Origin: Petunia secreta
Taxonomy: Eukaryota; Streptophyta; Magnoliopsida; Solanales; Solanaceae
Length of the DNA: 64,000 nucleotides
Reading direction: 5' to 3'
Assembly: GCA_029990175.1 (NCBI GenBank)
Contig: JARKIP010000005.1
Span: 67,334,501-67,398,500, forward strand
Position 1 is the stretch's first letter. Every line of letters starts with the position of its first letter. Made by a program: the position numbers and the translations under genes. This document shows positions 11,990-23,647 of the stretch, in pieces. Under the pieces are notes generated by a model. The model ran no database searches and was not told where the DNA came from. It saw only the letters and a program-made list of their open reading frames with translations.

Positions 11990-13955
11990 TGGAATTGAAG
12001 CTGCTCTTAAAAGTTGTATAGGTGGAAACATCATGAAACGTTCAAGGGACTTTTGTAAATGATGTTCTCAAAATGTATTGGTACATCTACTGTTGATAAT
12101 ATTTTTGCTTCAAGTTCTATAGTACAGTAGTATTTAAGTTTTCTTACATTTTGAGAACCAGCCCTCATGATTCATAATCTTTCCAAAATCACTCACTCTT
12201 TCAAGTAGTATTCTCCAGTAGTAGGATTTTCTCTGAAAACTATTAGTACCAGCTGGTAGTACTTAGCAGCACTTTCAAGATTAACAACGTTACTTTTATC
12301 ATTTGCCATTAATATGATATATTATTAACTTGTAAATTGTTTTTAATAGAGTCAATCAAAACTTAGAAGTCTTCATTGAACAAGGCTAATTGCACTTATT
12401 TATCGCTCATTTTTGTAGATCTAATTGGGCAATATGACCAATTATAACTTCTTTTGAAACATCGTGACATGGTTACCAATAAATTTCATCCTTAAAAACA
12501 GTTCTTTGAATAGGCAACCTAAGATCTGGTAGTGCTCTAAAACTTCTAATATTCATGTGTCTAGAAAACCCTTTTATAGTTAGTAATCCAATGACTCAAT
12601 CTAACTATAGTATTAAACATTAGATTGTCTAGATATATTCCCTTTCATCTTCCTTGCCTATGCAAATTTAACTTCGTAAATATACATTGCATACTTCAAG
12701 TAATTTGTCCTTTTCTCCGTTCTTTTGCAATCGCTGTTCTGTATTCACTTTGGAATTTGATTAATTTCAATTTAGATCGAAAGTGGAAGTAATCAGTGCT
12801 TGAACTCGAGACTTTGGTTGGAAGTAAATTTTTGTTTGCATTAAATCATGTTATACAATCTACATCAAAAGACATGCTGATCTCACTATATAAAAAAATA
12901 TTTTATCGTCAAAGAAGTTATCATTTTAATATGATTAAATAGAATAGTAGCCTAATCGTGCAATTTCTTCTAAAATAAGTCAGCTACAAAGGGTCATATT
13001 CAATGATTATCTTCCAATTCTTTCCTATTTTTCGTTTCTTGCATTATTCACGGACTCACCAATCCAAAAGCACTAAACTTTTCATCCAAATATGTCACTA
13101 CTAAGTACTCTACTATGCTTGGGGAGCAAAACCAAAATTTCTTCATTCTTTTAGTTCTTTAATTTTATAAAACAATTATTATTATTTATAGTTAGTGAAT
13201 ATATAAAACAATTTAAGTGACTTACTTTTTTTCTGGTCTGTCCCAAAAAAAAGTACATATTTCTATATTTAATAAGTTGACAATTCAAATACCATATATG
13301 ACAAGTTTAAAACCACAAAATTCAAAAAATATTTATTATATTATACACATTTTTAATTTAGAACTACAAGATTGAAAGTTTTTCTATATTCTTAAGCTCT
13401 GTAATTCGTATCCAATCAAACTAAGATATTTAAATTGAGAAGTAGAGAGCAATTAAATAAGCCTTCAAATTTTCCTTGAAATTTAAATGTGTTGACCATT
13501 ATATTCTAAACTCTATTATCTCCTTGTTGAATTGACTGAATACTTGACTTTTACTTTCTCCTTCATTTTCTCTAACAAAAAAAAAAAAAAAAAAAAATTC
13601 CATTATCCCAAACAAAAAAGCATCTATCTTTCTTTCCATATTCCAAATTCTTCAATGCAAAAAACTAAATAACGACAAGAACTTTAAAAATAAAACACAG
13701 ATAGATATACAATCTTTTGAAATAGGCAGTTAGGTATATGCTAATGCTATGCCTACCTGAAAACTGTTACCAACTTTATACACACAAAAATTAAGGATAC
13801 CCTTTTGAAAAAGATTGAAACTTTTAAATATTTCTTTGCAAGAATGAACATTTCTTGAAATGGGGTTGACTTATTGAACCTTCTTCTTCAATTTTTTGCT
13901 TTTATTTCAGTTAAAATTCTGCAGAAAAATACCATAGTGGAAAAATTGTGTAGCC
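11990..13955. other. Spacer between the RING gene and ISPE
   Basis: The 3' end of the RING gene and the ISPE promoter should both lie here. No further gene is seen. A run of about 23 A lies at 13576-13597. The last 100 bases before the ISPE ATG are rich in TTCTTCTTC-type leader sequence. No TATA box could be fixed with confidence. Confidence 0.4.
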
Positions 13956-16900
13956 ATGGCTTCTTGTAATTTTCTAAGTAGTAACCAGCTTTACACTTGT
14001 TGTAATGTCAAACCACACATTGGTTCTTTTAAAAGTAGCCCCTTTTCTCAATCTTGCTCAATTAGGCCACAAGGGTCATCCTATTTTCACAAGAATTCTC
14101 AATTTAGAAGAAGCAATTTTGCTATTGTAAAGGCTTCTGATTCAAGAACTAACAGAAAACAAGTTGAGGTAACCTTATTTCTGGTCATGCTCTAAATTTG
14201 ACTATTTTTTGGAGCTCTAAATGTATAACAATTTGGTCTTATGTGAGTTTTGTTTGTTTTTTGAGATGTAATTGTGTAAAAAGTTGTGAGCTTTGTGTAT
14301 ATTTCTGTTCTTTTTTGAGCTGTAATTGTGTAATTGAAACATCATGGACCCAAACAGAGCATTTATGTTATTAAGGATTCATATGGTCGACCCCAACTAG
14401 CTCGCGATTGAGGCGTAGTTGATGTTATTGTTGTCAGAGCTGAAATTGTATAAAAGTTGGCTTTTTGTGAATTTTGTTTGTTCTTTTTCTATTTTGAGAT
14501 GTATTGTGTACAAAGTTTTGAGCTTTGTGTGAATTTTGTTGTTGGATGTTTAGTTAACATATGATCTTCAAGAGAAGTTTAATAAGTTAGCTGATGAAGT
14601 GGATAGAGAGGCTGGACTTTCAAGACTTACACTTTTTTCTCCTTGCAAGGTAAGGTAATTAAGTTCAATTCTTTAAATATCGCCCTCAGCACGTTGGTCT
14701 AGTGGTAAGAGAATAACATGTTATCTGGGTTCGAACCTGGCCAGTGGCCCTTGATGATTTCTCGGTTATTAAAAAAGAAGGAAAATTCTTAAAGTATCAA
14801 AGCTCCTTTTGTGGATTTTACCCTGATTGTTCTTTTCTCTTTGAAAATCTATTGTCTTTTTATGGTGCAGGTAAATGTTTTCTTGAGAATAACAGGCAAG
14901 AGGGACGACGGATACCATGATTTGGCATCGCTCTTTCATGTAAGTGTTCTTCACTTCCTGTTTTCTGCTTCAGATTTTTGTCTTGTGAGGAATCAGAATA
15001 TGTAAAGCTTGAAAGAATTCAAGTTCATGTTTGAGGTATTTAGTAGTGAGGTTTTGGGAGAACGAATTATTAGATATATTGTAAGGGATGAATGATGAGC
15101 CCTTTTGTTCCTTCAGGTCATCAGTCTAGGAGATAAAATAAAGTTCTCGCTGTCGCCATCGAAATCAAAGGATCGTTTATCTACTAATGTTGCTGGAGTT
15201 CCCCTTGATGAGAGAAATTTGGTAAAGCAAGAAGCTAATATGGTTATCCTTGTACTTATAATTAGGATTATCCGATTGATAGATTCATTATTTTCTACTT
15301 TCTTTGCAGATTATAAAGGCCCTCAATCTGTATAGAAAAAAGACTGGAACAGACAAACACTTTTGGGTAAAGTCTTTGAATTATTCTGTTAGGATAGCTT
15401 TTGGATACTTATGTCGCAACTGATTTAACTTTATTAACAATTGCAATGGCCAGATTCATCTTGATAAGAAGGTGCCTACTGGGGCTGGTCTTGGTGGTGG
15501 AAGCAGTAATGCTGCAACAACTCTGTGGGCAGCAAATCAGTTCAGTGGCTGTCTTGCCACTGAAAAGGAGCTCCAAGAGTGGTCTGGTGAGATCGGTTCT
15601 GATATTCCTTTCTTTTTCTCTCATGGAGCAGCCTACTGTACGGGTAGGGGTGAGGTATGCCTTTGCCCTTAGTACCTGCTTCAAACTGTCATATTCCATT
15701 CAATTATGTATCAAATCTTGTGTTTTTCCTGGCATCTCTTGAGTCTCTAGTTATGTTAATCAGTCTCTGATAAGTTGGGCGGAAAGCTGTAACCATATCC
15801 CCAAAGGAAAACAAAGGGTTGCCAGGAAATCTGTTGTTCAACTATGATCAGGCGAGATTATTAAATGACGTCATTTGGCCTTTACTAGCCTGAAGTAAAC
15901 GAGGACCAGTTGTTCTTTAGCTGAACTTCAAGATCACTAAAGCTGACAAAGAAAATTTTACCAAAGTGACTAGCAACTTGGACTGCATTCATTAAAGGCC
16001 TGTTACTTTGAAGTAATGCGAGTTATATGTATTATTATCAAAGTGGCACCTTTTCCATACCTCACTTTCACATGAGAAGTAAACTCACTAATGTTTTCCA
16101 GACAGAATGTAACCATGGGAGTTGGTTTCATGTAAACCTTGGACAGATCCCTTATTTTGTAAGTATAAACTCGATTTGGTGAGGGTGTTTGGTGAGAGGC
16201 ATAAGTGTAGTTTATTCAGACAAGTAGGGTCATATCACCTTGTGCTTATAAAATTAGTAAAACTGGCAGCAAAATGAAGCTGATATCACATAAGTGCTGT
16301 TAATGAGTAGTGTGATAGTCACTGAATAGGTTGTAATTTTGACAGCTATTGGCCTAAGATTCCACACAGAGCACACAAATTCAAATATAAAATATTGAAA
16401 ATTGATGGTGAGGAAAAGAATCGAGGCCTTTCATAGTACATGCTTGTTATAGGAAGAGGGTAAAGGGTACATTTGAGCTGCATTGATTGTTCAATGCAAT
16501 ATAAATGGCTTTAAATTGCTAGAAAGTTATTACTTGAACTTATCTCTTTAAATTCAAATGATAGAAATATGCATTTGTTTGTTCAGGTTGTTCAAGATAT
16601 CCCATCGCCCATATCATTTGACATTCCGATGGTTCTCATTAAGCCTCAACAGGAGTGCTCTACTGCTGAAGTGTACAAGGTGATACAAAATGAAGCTAGC
16701 GAACAAGTTTAGGATATAAATATATTATTTTGGTTATCACAATCTAAGAGAAGATTTGGTTTCACAGCGTCTTCAGGTGGATCTGACTAGTAAGGTTGAT
16801 CCAATGAGCTTGCTGGAAAAGATAAAAGCAGGTGGAATATCTCAAGATGTGTGTGTCAATGATCTAGGTATGACATGAAGATAGACGCCTCGACATTTGT

Positions 16901-19713
16901 TCAGGGTTCAGCTTATCAAAATGTACACATAGACACACACTCGCATACTTCACCTTAACATTTGTTCAAACTTCACCTTATCTAAGTACTATTTTTCTAA
17001 CTTCATCTGCATTGAAGTAACTACCCAGTGACCTTGCTCGATAAAGAGGAAAACTTTCTTAAAACAGACCATTCTTGTAGTTTCGTAGTCCAGTTCAGGC
17101 ATGTATTATGGCTATGCTGATGAATAAAGCCAATGCCTGCTGATCAGTAACTTAAAGCTGCTACTTTGAAACAGACCTTTTTTGTCCCTGCTTTCACAGT
17201 GGAAAGAACTAATCTTCTTTTCTCTACTTGAGCTTCTCTCTTCATGTAGTGTGTGAAATGAACATGAATCTAGAAAATATTGATAGATTACTCTCAAACA
17301 AAGTAGTGAAACATATTTCATGTCCTTATCCAGGAGTCTGCTTGTCAATCATCATTATAGCTGTATGTGGTAGCAGAAATAAATAGATTTTCAGTCTTTA
17401 CTATTTCCTTTTCCTCTTCTGTTGCAGCTAGTTTGTTTCATCTGGAAAGTTGAACTAGATTAAAAATTAGACTGCTAAAAACATAAGGTAGATTACAAAG
17501 CTAACCTCTTCCTTTTAGCAGGTTTGTTTTAAGCTTACCTTTTTTCAAGAATATCGGCTATTTTTCATCATAGGTCATTGAGTCTGCATAAGTGATGTGG
17601 AGTCACTACTGGTCGGATGTAGTTTACATATAGATTCAATCGTGACGCAGTGGAGTGGATTTTGCACTTAATTTTGTAGATTCCTTTTGGGTTAGAATTA
17701 AACTCAATTGACATTGATAAAACTTTTGCAGAACCTCCTGCCTTCGAAGTTCTTCCATCTCTTAAGAGATTAAAACAGCGAGTCATTGCTGCAGGTCGAG
17801 GACAGTATGATGCAGTCTTCATGTCTGGAAGGTATTCTTTTGCATCTTTCTCTAGATTCTCTTTGTTCTTATTCTTTTAGCTTGCAAGAGTTTCAAGCAG
17901 ATGCATTAGACATGTTGCACAATAGGAGAAATTGAATTTAAGAGTGTTATGCATTCTTTGACTTAGAGCACATGTAAGCAGTTGTTAGTATTGGTCATTG
18001 TGGTTCCTGGACCAACAAATACACCAAAATGGTTCCTGCTCTTGGATTGAGTCATGCTTGTAGATTTTATCATCAAAGTGAGTAGGGGGCTTTTGTGAGA
18101 TCTCTGTGTGGAGCTTTATCATGAAACATTTTCAACTACTGAACATATAAAACTTATGACTAAGTTTGCAAATGAGTGGAAATTATATGTATTCGTCCCT
18201 GAGAGTTTGCAGTAACTTAAGTTTTCATTCGATCCAAAAAGAAAAGTCTGCTCTAAATTAAATTGTAAATCTAACTAAAATATCTAATATAGCATACAAA
18301 AATCACTAAACAAGCAACATATGTTAAAATGTTTCAGCTAATTATTATATTAAGTGATTTTTTTTTACTTCATTGTGAAAGCCTCAGTTTAAGTTGTCGA
18401 ACAACCTCTTAGTCCCATCTGAAATTTCCTCAGAGAGATAGTGTTCAGCCCATGTATCCAACTTCCTGGGGAAATTGGATCAACGATATTTATATAAGGT
18501 AGCTTTCTCACATGCTCCTGCAAGCTGTAGTTCATGGCGGACCGGGAATTTTATCTCTTTTGCTGTCTCCTGGGAAAGAACTTTAATGACATCTTATTCC
18601 TGTACGTTGTCTTCAGTTTCAGTCTGTTGCTAATTCCAAATTTGAAATGCAGTGGAAGCACAATTGTAGGGATTGGCTCTCCAGATCCTCCCCAATTTGT
18701 CTATGATGATGAAGAATACAAGGATGTCTTCTTGTCAGGTAAATAACAAACAACACAACTACATGATAATGCAATCTGCATCTAGTTAGTCTATTCTAGT
18801 ATTCTAAGTCATTTGGATTGAGTAGGCTCTTAAGTAGGAGGGGTGAAGTAGGTGGCATTTTGAGTATCTAAGTGGACGCAATCCAAGATCACGGCATTTC
18901 TGATCTTTCTTAAACAGAACCACATCACGCGGCATTCAAATTAGTTATTACATATCCTAAAGGCGGTAAATTAGCTCTTTGCTGCTATGATGAAATTCTA
19001 AAAGAATGTTAAATTTGAAAGTCAGTAAGTAATTGAAGGTTGAGTTTGGGAGAAAACAACTTAACCTGCTTCATTATTGATTTGCTTATTAGTATCTTAC
19101 TGTAAGATGCAAATTTGAAAATGAAAAGGTAAGGGTAAGCATTTTGCAGTTGGATAATATGAAGTTAGTATTAGACCATTGTAAGATACTCTCCTCTTGG
19201 AAATGTTTCTCGGGCTGAAATATTTGCCACCTCTAACAGAACTCACTTGTTTTCTGCATATTCATCTCTAGTGTCACTGTGAAGAATTTAAATTCCATGT
19301 AATGTCACTCTCTTGGTAACCAAACACCAAAAAATGCGTAAATATTTTCCCGTAAATGACTTCCATCAAATCAACACATCCCAAATTTTCGATAACATTA
19401 TCAGCAGTCAATTTGTGATATGTCGAAGCAATGACAGATTCTTGTTTTGGATATGCCTATTAGATATTAAGAACTGATGCGCATTCTCATTACCTTTATA
19501 GTCCATGACAGAATCCAATTGTTTTCTGCATATTCATGTCTAGTAGACTAGTACATAACTGTGTACTTCTGCTCTCTTAGATATAATACGTTGTTACGTA
19601 TTGCAGAAGCTAGTTTCATCACTCGGGCAGCCAATGAGTGGTATGTAGAACCTGTTTCAGCTAGCAATTGTGGTGATCAAGCTGAGTTCTCCAGATCTTT
19701 CGAAAATTCCTAG
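13956..19713 (+). CDS. ISPE: 4-diphosphocytidyl-2-C-methyl-D-erythritol kinase, chloroplastic; 11 exons
   Basis: IspE phosphorylates the 2-hydroxyl of CDP-methylerythritol with ATP in the plastid MEP isoprenoid pathway. Exons by splice sites and frame: 13956-14168, 14554-14649, 14871-14939, 15117-15221, 15310-15366, 15454-15654, 16587-16679, 16768-16867, 17732-17831, 18653-18738, 19607-19713. They sum to 1227 bp and give 408 residues, close to tomato IspE. All introns are GT-AG; the first seven are phase 0. Residues 1 to about 60 are a Ser-rich, acid-poor transit peptide. The catalytic Lys lies in SPCKVNVFLRITGKRDDGYH (K103, at the exon 2/3 joint), the GHMP glycine loop PTGAGLGGGSSNAA is at 188-201, and the catalytic Asp is D230 in GSDIPFF. 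The C-terminal GHMP motif SGSGSTIVG spans the exon 9/10 joint. At the exon 2 start the frame reads Leu where I recall Val in tomato. No lesion is seen, and the gene looks functional. Confidence 0.96.
14370..14440 (+). repeat. RTE/SINE-type 3' tail fragment in ISPE intron 1
   Basis: The phrase CATATGGTCGACCCCAACTAG then CGATTGAGGCGTAGTTGATG, followed by TTATTGTTGTC, is a fuller copy of the tail seen at 440-490. It ends in the TTG-type short repeat usual for plant RTE elements. It sits in sense orientation inside intron 1. Confidence 0.5.
14682..14780 (+). mobile_element. Short tRNA-derived SINE in ISPE intron 2
   Basis: It begins CCCTCAGCACGTTGGTCTAG with a good A box (TGGTCTAGTGGTAAGAG) and a B box (GGGTTCGAACCTGG), so the head is tRNA-like. 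It then passes quickly to GATTTCTCGGTTATTAAAAAAG. It lacks a proper cloverleaf and an acceptor stem, so it is not a tRNA gene. Flanks CTTTAAATAT and CTTAAAGTAT are similar and may be a decayed target duplication. Confidence 0.65.
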
Positions 19714-20753
19714 GCTCAGAGCCTATAAATAATAGGAATAGCCTATTCAATTTCATTTTATTGTATCATTCACAATCTATTTCATGTTGCTAAGAAAACG
19801 CAACATGATCAAATTTCTCTTTATATTGATATATAAAAAACCTTACAACATATTTTACAAATTGATTTATACACAAAAAAAAAAAAAAAAAAAAATAGTT
19901 TGCACTGAAACTACTCCCCTTGTTCTGTGTTTTTTTTTTCCTTGGGTTTTCAATTTCCTCCTGTAAACAAAATGTCAAATGTCCATCTCACTAGTTTATT
20001 CAAATCCTTGAATTTTCACTAGTAATCTTAACTTTGTAAAAAAGTACTATATCACATCAATCTTTGCCTAAACATGTTATACATAATAACATGGGGATAT
20101 CCTTGCAGCAACATTACACAGGCGTTCGAACACTGTTTGTGTTAAGAAGAATCATTTTAATATGAACAAGTAATAGAATCCATACCCAGTAACTCAAATA
20201 ATTAGTCGGAAATTTTACTAGCATCCAGAACAATAAAGTTCGAATGCTAAATTTGCCTTTATCTACTCCTTGAAGATAAAAAAAATGTTGCAACCCATGA
20301 TTTGTTTTCTGCCGAAGAATCTCAATAACTATCAAAAGCCATACATGTAGCAAGACTACAAAAGTTGTCATTCTTTGTCGTAACTGATAAGAGTACTAGC
20401 ATGCAACCTTAGACTCACTCAGACTCGTTTCTTTTTTCTTTGATAACCGAGAAATGCAAGGGCTAATGGAGATTCACTTGACTCTGTACAACAAACTTGC
20501 CACTTGACCAAATGTTAGTAAAATACAAGCCTCAAATGTGCAGCACCCACTCCAGCAATCAAATTTCCAGTTAAGAGGTTTTTTGCTTAAGGTTGTTCCT
20601 GCGTTCAAAAATATCAGAAAATACAAAACCGGAAAATGTATAATCAGTGTGTATGGAACAAAACCAGAAATGTATATCCTTACTGTTGTTAGTTGTAACA
20701 TCTCTTATGTTCCGATGAGAAAGTAGTAACGGCGTCACAATACATGGTGCCAA
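19714..20753. other. ISPE 3' flank and spacer before the split gene
   Basis: The first part holds the ISPE 3' UTR (an AATAATAGGAATAG-type AT-rich stretch). A run of about 22 A lies at 19875-19895. The rest has no recognised gene on either strand. Near the right end it may hold the 3' UTR of the minus-strand gene that the copia element splits. Confidence 0.35.
20430..20456 (-). repeat. SINE 3' tail fragment, minus strand
   Basis: Read on the minus strand, TTTCTCGGTTATCAAAGAAAAA is the same tail as at 11960 and 14760. The head is not recognisable. It may lie in the 3' UTR of the minus-strand gene interrupted by the copia insertion. Confidence 0.45.
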
Positions 20754-20938
20754 TCAGATGTGGAAAAAGAGTAAACATTCCCTAAGGGAAACAGACCTTT
20801 TCTGATTCTTAGCCAGATATTTATGGGCATTATATGCAAATCGAACTACACCAAGTGGAATACGATACATTGGATTCTCCTCTGGCTGATTGTTTGGTTC
20901 ATTATTCACTGGGACATTTTGATGAGGCCAGTAGGATG
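20754..20938 (-). pseudogene. C-terminal part of an unrecognised gene, cut off by the copia insertion
   Basis: On the minus strand, directly after the copia 5' LTR, the sequence is open for about 60 codons to a TGA at 20756-20754. It begins YWPHQNVPVNNEP and includes MYRIPLGVVRFAYNAHKYL and AKNQKRS. It continues, in the same frame, the exon piece at 26165-26378 on the far side of the element: the last codon there ends exactly at the target site and the first codon here starts right after it. A splice donor could come before the TGA (AAAAG/GTCTGT), so the true C-terminus is uncertain. I do not recognise the protein family. No signal peptide or clear membrane segment is visible in this part. 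Confidence 0.6.
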
Positions 20939-21207
20939 TGTTGAGGGATCAAATGAATCAGCTTAAGACTGTTAAGTAGTTGCTTAGCTGAAGAATTAAC
21001 ACGCGAGGGCAGTTTAGTCTTTTTAGTACATTTCCGGAAATCAGTTAGTTAGTTAAAACAGATTTTAAAAGTTAGTTATCCTAACTACTTATAGGAGATC
21101 TGATTGTATCTTTCAATTTAGTTGGTTAATGAATGAGTTTTGATCTTCTTCTTCATCCTCTCTCTTCTCCCTCATTTCCTGATCCTCTCCATTTCCAAAT
21201 TATAACA
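20939..21207 (+). repeat. Copia 5' LTR, 269 bp
   Basis: It starts TGTTGAGGGATCAAATG and ends CCAAATTATAACA, directly before the primer-binding site. It should carry the promoter and the start of the element transcript. It is nearly identical to the copy at 25896-26164. Confidence 0.95.
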
Positions 21208-21220
21208 TGGTATCAGAGCA
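21208..21220 (+). other. Primer-binding site (initiator tRNA-Met)
   Basis: TGGTATCAGAGC directly abuts the 5' LTR. It is the standard copia primer-binding site, complementary to the 3' end of plant initiator tRNA-Met, from which minus-strand cDNA starts. Confidence 0.95.
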
Positions 21221-21381
21221 ATGGCCGGATTAAACTGATCTGGTACTAAAACTATGCTGAACACTCAGTAAATACTCAGGCTTCTTCACTCTCAAACTTT
21301 CTCTAAAATTTCTGGTTTGGATTCAAGAACTGACTCCCTTAGAAGATCAAGAACTGTGTTGCAAGCTGTGATCTCACTACA

Positions 21382-22107
21382 ATGGCAGACTCATCAATCA
21401 ATGTCTTGGACCACAATCATCCCTTGTATCTGCACTCATCTGATGTAAGTGGAATCTCTCTTATTTCTGTGCAACTTCTTGGATCTGAAAATTATGCTGT
21501 GTGGAGTCGATCCATGAGAATAGCTCTCTTAGGAAGAAACAAATTAGGGCTTGTAGATGGAACCTGTAAAAAGGAGTTGTATGATCAGAATCTGTGGACA
21601 CAGTGGGAAAGATGTAATGCTATAGTGCTTTCTTGGCTCATGAATTCTGTGTCTAGTAGTCTGCTAGGAGGAATTGTCTATGCTACAAATGCACATGCTG
21701 TGTGGGTAGATCTGGGTGAAAGGTTTAACAAGATAAATGACTCAAGAACCTATAATCTGCACAAAGAAATTGCTTGTTTGACTCAAGGAACCAGTTCAGT
21801 GTCTGTGTATTACTCAAGATTGAAGGACCTCTGGGATGAATTTGAGGCCCTTGTTCCTGCTCCAGGCTGTGATTGTGAAAAGTCTAAGGAATTTGTGTTG
21901 TATCTACAGAGGCAGAAGTTGTACCAATTTCTAATGGGGCTAAATGATTCTTACATGCAAGCTAGGAGTCAGATTCTAATGATAAGCCCCTTGCCTACTG
22001 TGAACCAGGCATATAACATGATTGTGAGTGATGAAAGTCAAAAGGGGATTGTGAATAACACTGGTGTAAGTTCTGGGAAACTTGGACCCACTAGCAATGT
22101 ACACTAA
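21382..22107 (+). pseudogene. Copia gag, N-terminal part, ends at a frameshift
   Basis: 241 codons from an ATG 161 bases after the primer-binding site. The block LLGSENYAVWSRSMRIALLG is the N-terminal gag domain of plant copia elements, and the region continues through the gag helical core (SVYYSRLKDLWDEFEAL, a common copia gag block). The frame ends at a TAA at 22105-22107. The following frame, overlapping from about 22082, carries the zinc knuckle, so a single-base deletion near 22085-22090 has split the polyprotein. Gag forms the cytoplasmic particle in which reverse transcription occurs. Confidence 0.88.
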
Positions 22108-23647
22108 CAATAGAGGTGGAGGTAATTCAAGGTTCAAGAAGACAGGGAATAACTTGTATTGTGATATCTGCAAGATCAAAGGGCACAGTAGAGAAGGTTG
22201 CTGGAAAGTGATTGGGTATCCTCCTGATCATAGAGGTAAGAGAAAGAGGGACAATTCTGGAACAACAGCATATAATGTTGTAGCTGATCAGATAGGAAAT
22301 CAGCAGCACTATCAGATGAATCAAGGTTATGGCACAGGAAGTCAAGGAAACTCTGCAAGTATCTTGCCACAGACCCAACAGAGTCTTGCATGGTCTAATC
22401 AGCAAGAGTGCAACAATGTGAACCAGCTGAAGACCTGTACCTTCTCACAGGAACAGTATGAGCAGATCATGCATATGCTAAACAATGGGCCACCAGTCTC
22501 AGCAGCAAATATAGCAGGTACTAGCAGTGCATCCTTAGTCACTAGTAGGACTCAGGAGTGGATCATAGAAACTGGAGCCACAAATCACATGGTGTCTGAC
22601 ATTGCCTTGTTAGATCAGACCACAGTGATTAAGAGTGACAATCCAAAAAGAGTATTTCTCCCTAATGGTGATGTGTCACATGTGACTCATACTGGTGCAA
22701 GCTCACTATCTGACAAGAGCACACTACATAATGTGTTTCACATACCTCAGTTCAAATATAATCTATTATCAGTCTCAAAGGTCACACAGGAGTTGGGTTG
22801 CTCAGTCACCTTCTATCCTACTTTTTGTGTGTTTCAGGATCTCTACAGTGGGAAGGTGAAGGAGATTGGTAAGGAGAAGAATGGATTGTATCTGCTTGTG
22901 AGAAATGATGCTGAAAAGAATGCTGAAGTCAGTCTGAATGTAAGTCATCTAAGTAATGTTGACATAAATCTGTGGCACAGGAGACTTGGACATGTGTCAT
23001 CTGGTGTACCCAAGAATATATTTCATGTTAAATCTGATAGTATAGCTAATGTCATAGACAAGTGTACTGTGTGTCCCTGTGCAAAACAAGTGAGACTTCC
23101 ATTTCCTGCTAGTAATATCAAAAGTGTGTTCTGTTTTGAATTGCTTCATGCTGATGTGTGGGGACCTTACAAGGTTCCAACTGTGGATGGTCATAAGTAT
23201 TTCTTAACTCTTGTGGATGACAAATCCAGAATGACTTGGATATATCTGCTAAGAAACAAGTCTGATGCATGTGTAGCTTTACAACAGTTCTTTACCTATG
23301 TCAGTAATCAGTTCAATACAACTGTTAAGGTAATCAGAACTGACAATGGAGCAGAATTCTTGAACTCAGTATGCAATGATATGTTCAATAAATTAGGCAT
23401 GATCCATCAGAGGACATGTGCCTATACTCCTCAGCAGAATGGAGTTGCTGAGAGAAAACACAGGCATATCCTAGAAGTAACAAGAGCTGTCAGGTTTCAG
23501 GCAAACATTCCCATCAAGTTCTGGGGTCAGTGTGTATTAGCTGCAGTATATTTGATCAATAGAATGCCTACTCCAGTACTGGGAACCAAGTCACCTTATG
23601 AAGTACTATATAACAGAAAACCCTCTTACAACATCTCAAGGTCTTAG
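22082..23647 (+). pseudogene. Copia zinc knuckle, protease and integrase segment
   Basis: This frame holds, in order: the gag zinc knuckle C-x2-C-x4-H-x4-C (CDICKIKGHSREGC, about residues 26-39); an aspartic protease reading IIETGATNHM where the family has D-T/S-G-A, so the catalytic Asp is replaced by Glu; the integrase HHCC zinc site (LWHRRLGH ... CTVC); and the integrase core with D in HADVWGP, D in RTDNGAEF and E in GVAERKHR, all present. It has no start codon of its own and is open only because of the upstream frameshift. It ends at a TAG near 23645 caused by a second single-base loss. Protein from this copy would lack a normal protease. Confidence 0.9.

Noticed and set aside
14700..14755. 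Possible tRNA gene in ISPE intron 2 (good A and B boxes)
   Set aside because: No acceptor stem or cloverleaf closes around it, and a SINE tail follows directly, so it is a SINE head.
15401..15742. 113-codon + strand frame in the middle of ISPE
   Set aside because: It is an out-of-phase shadow of ISPE exon 6 and its flanking introns; the true frame carries the GHMP glycine loop.
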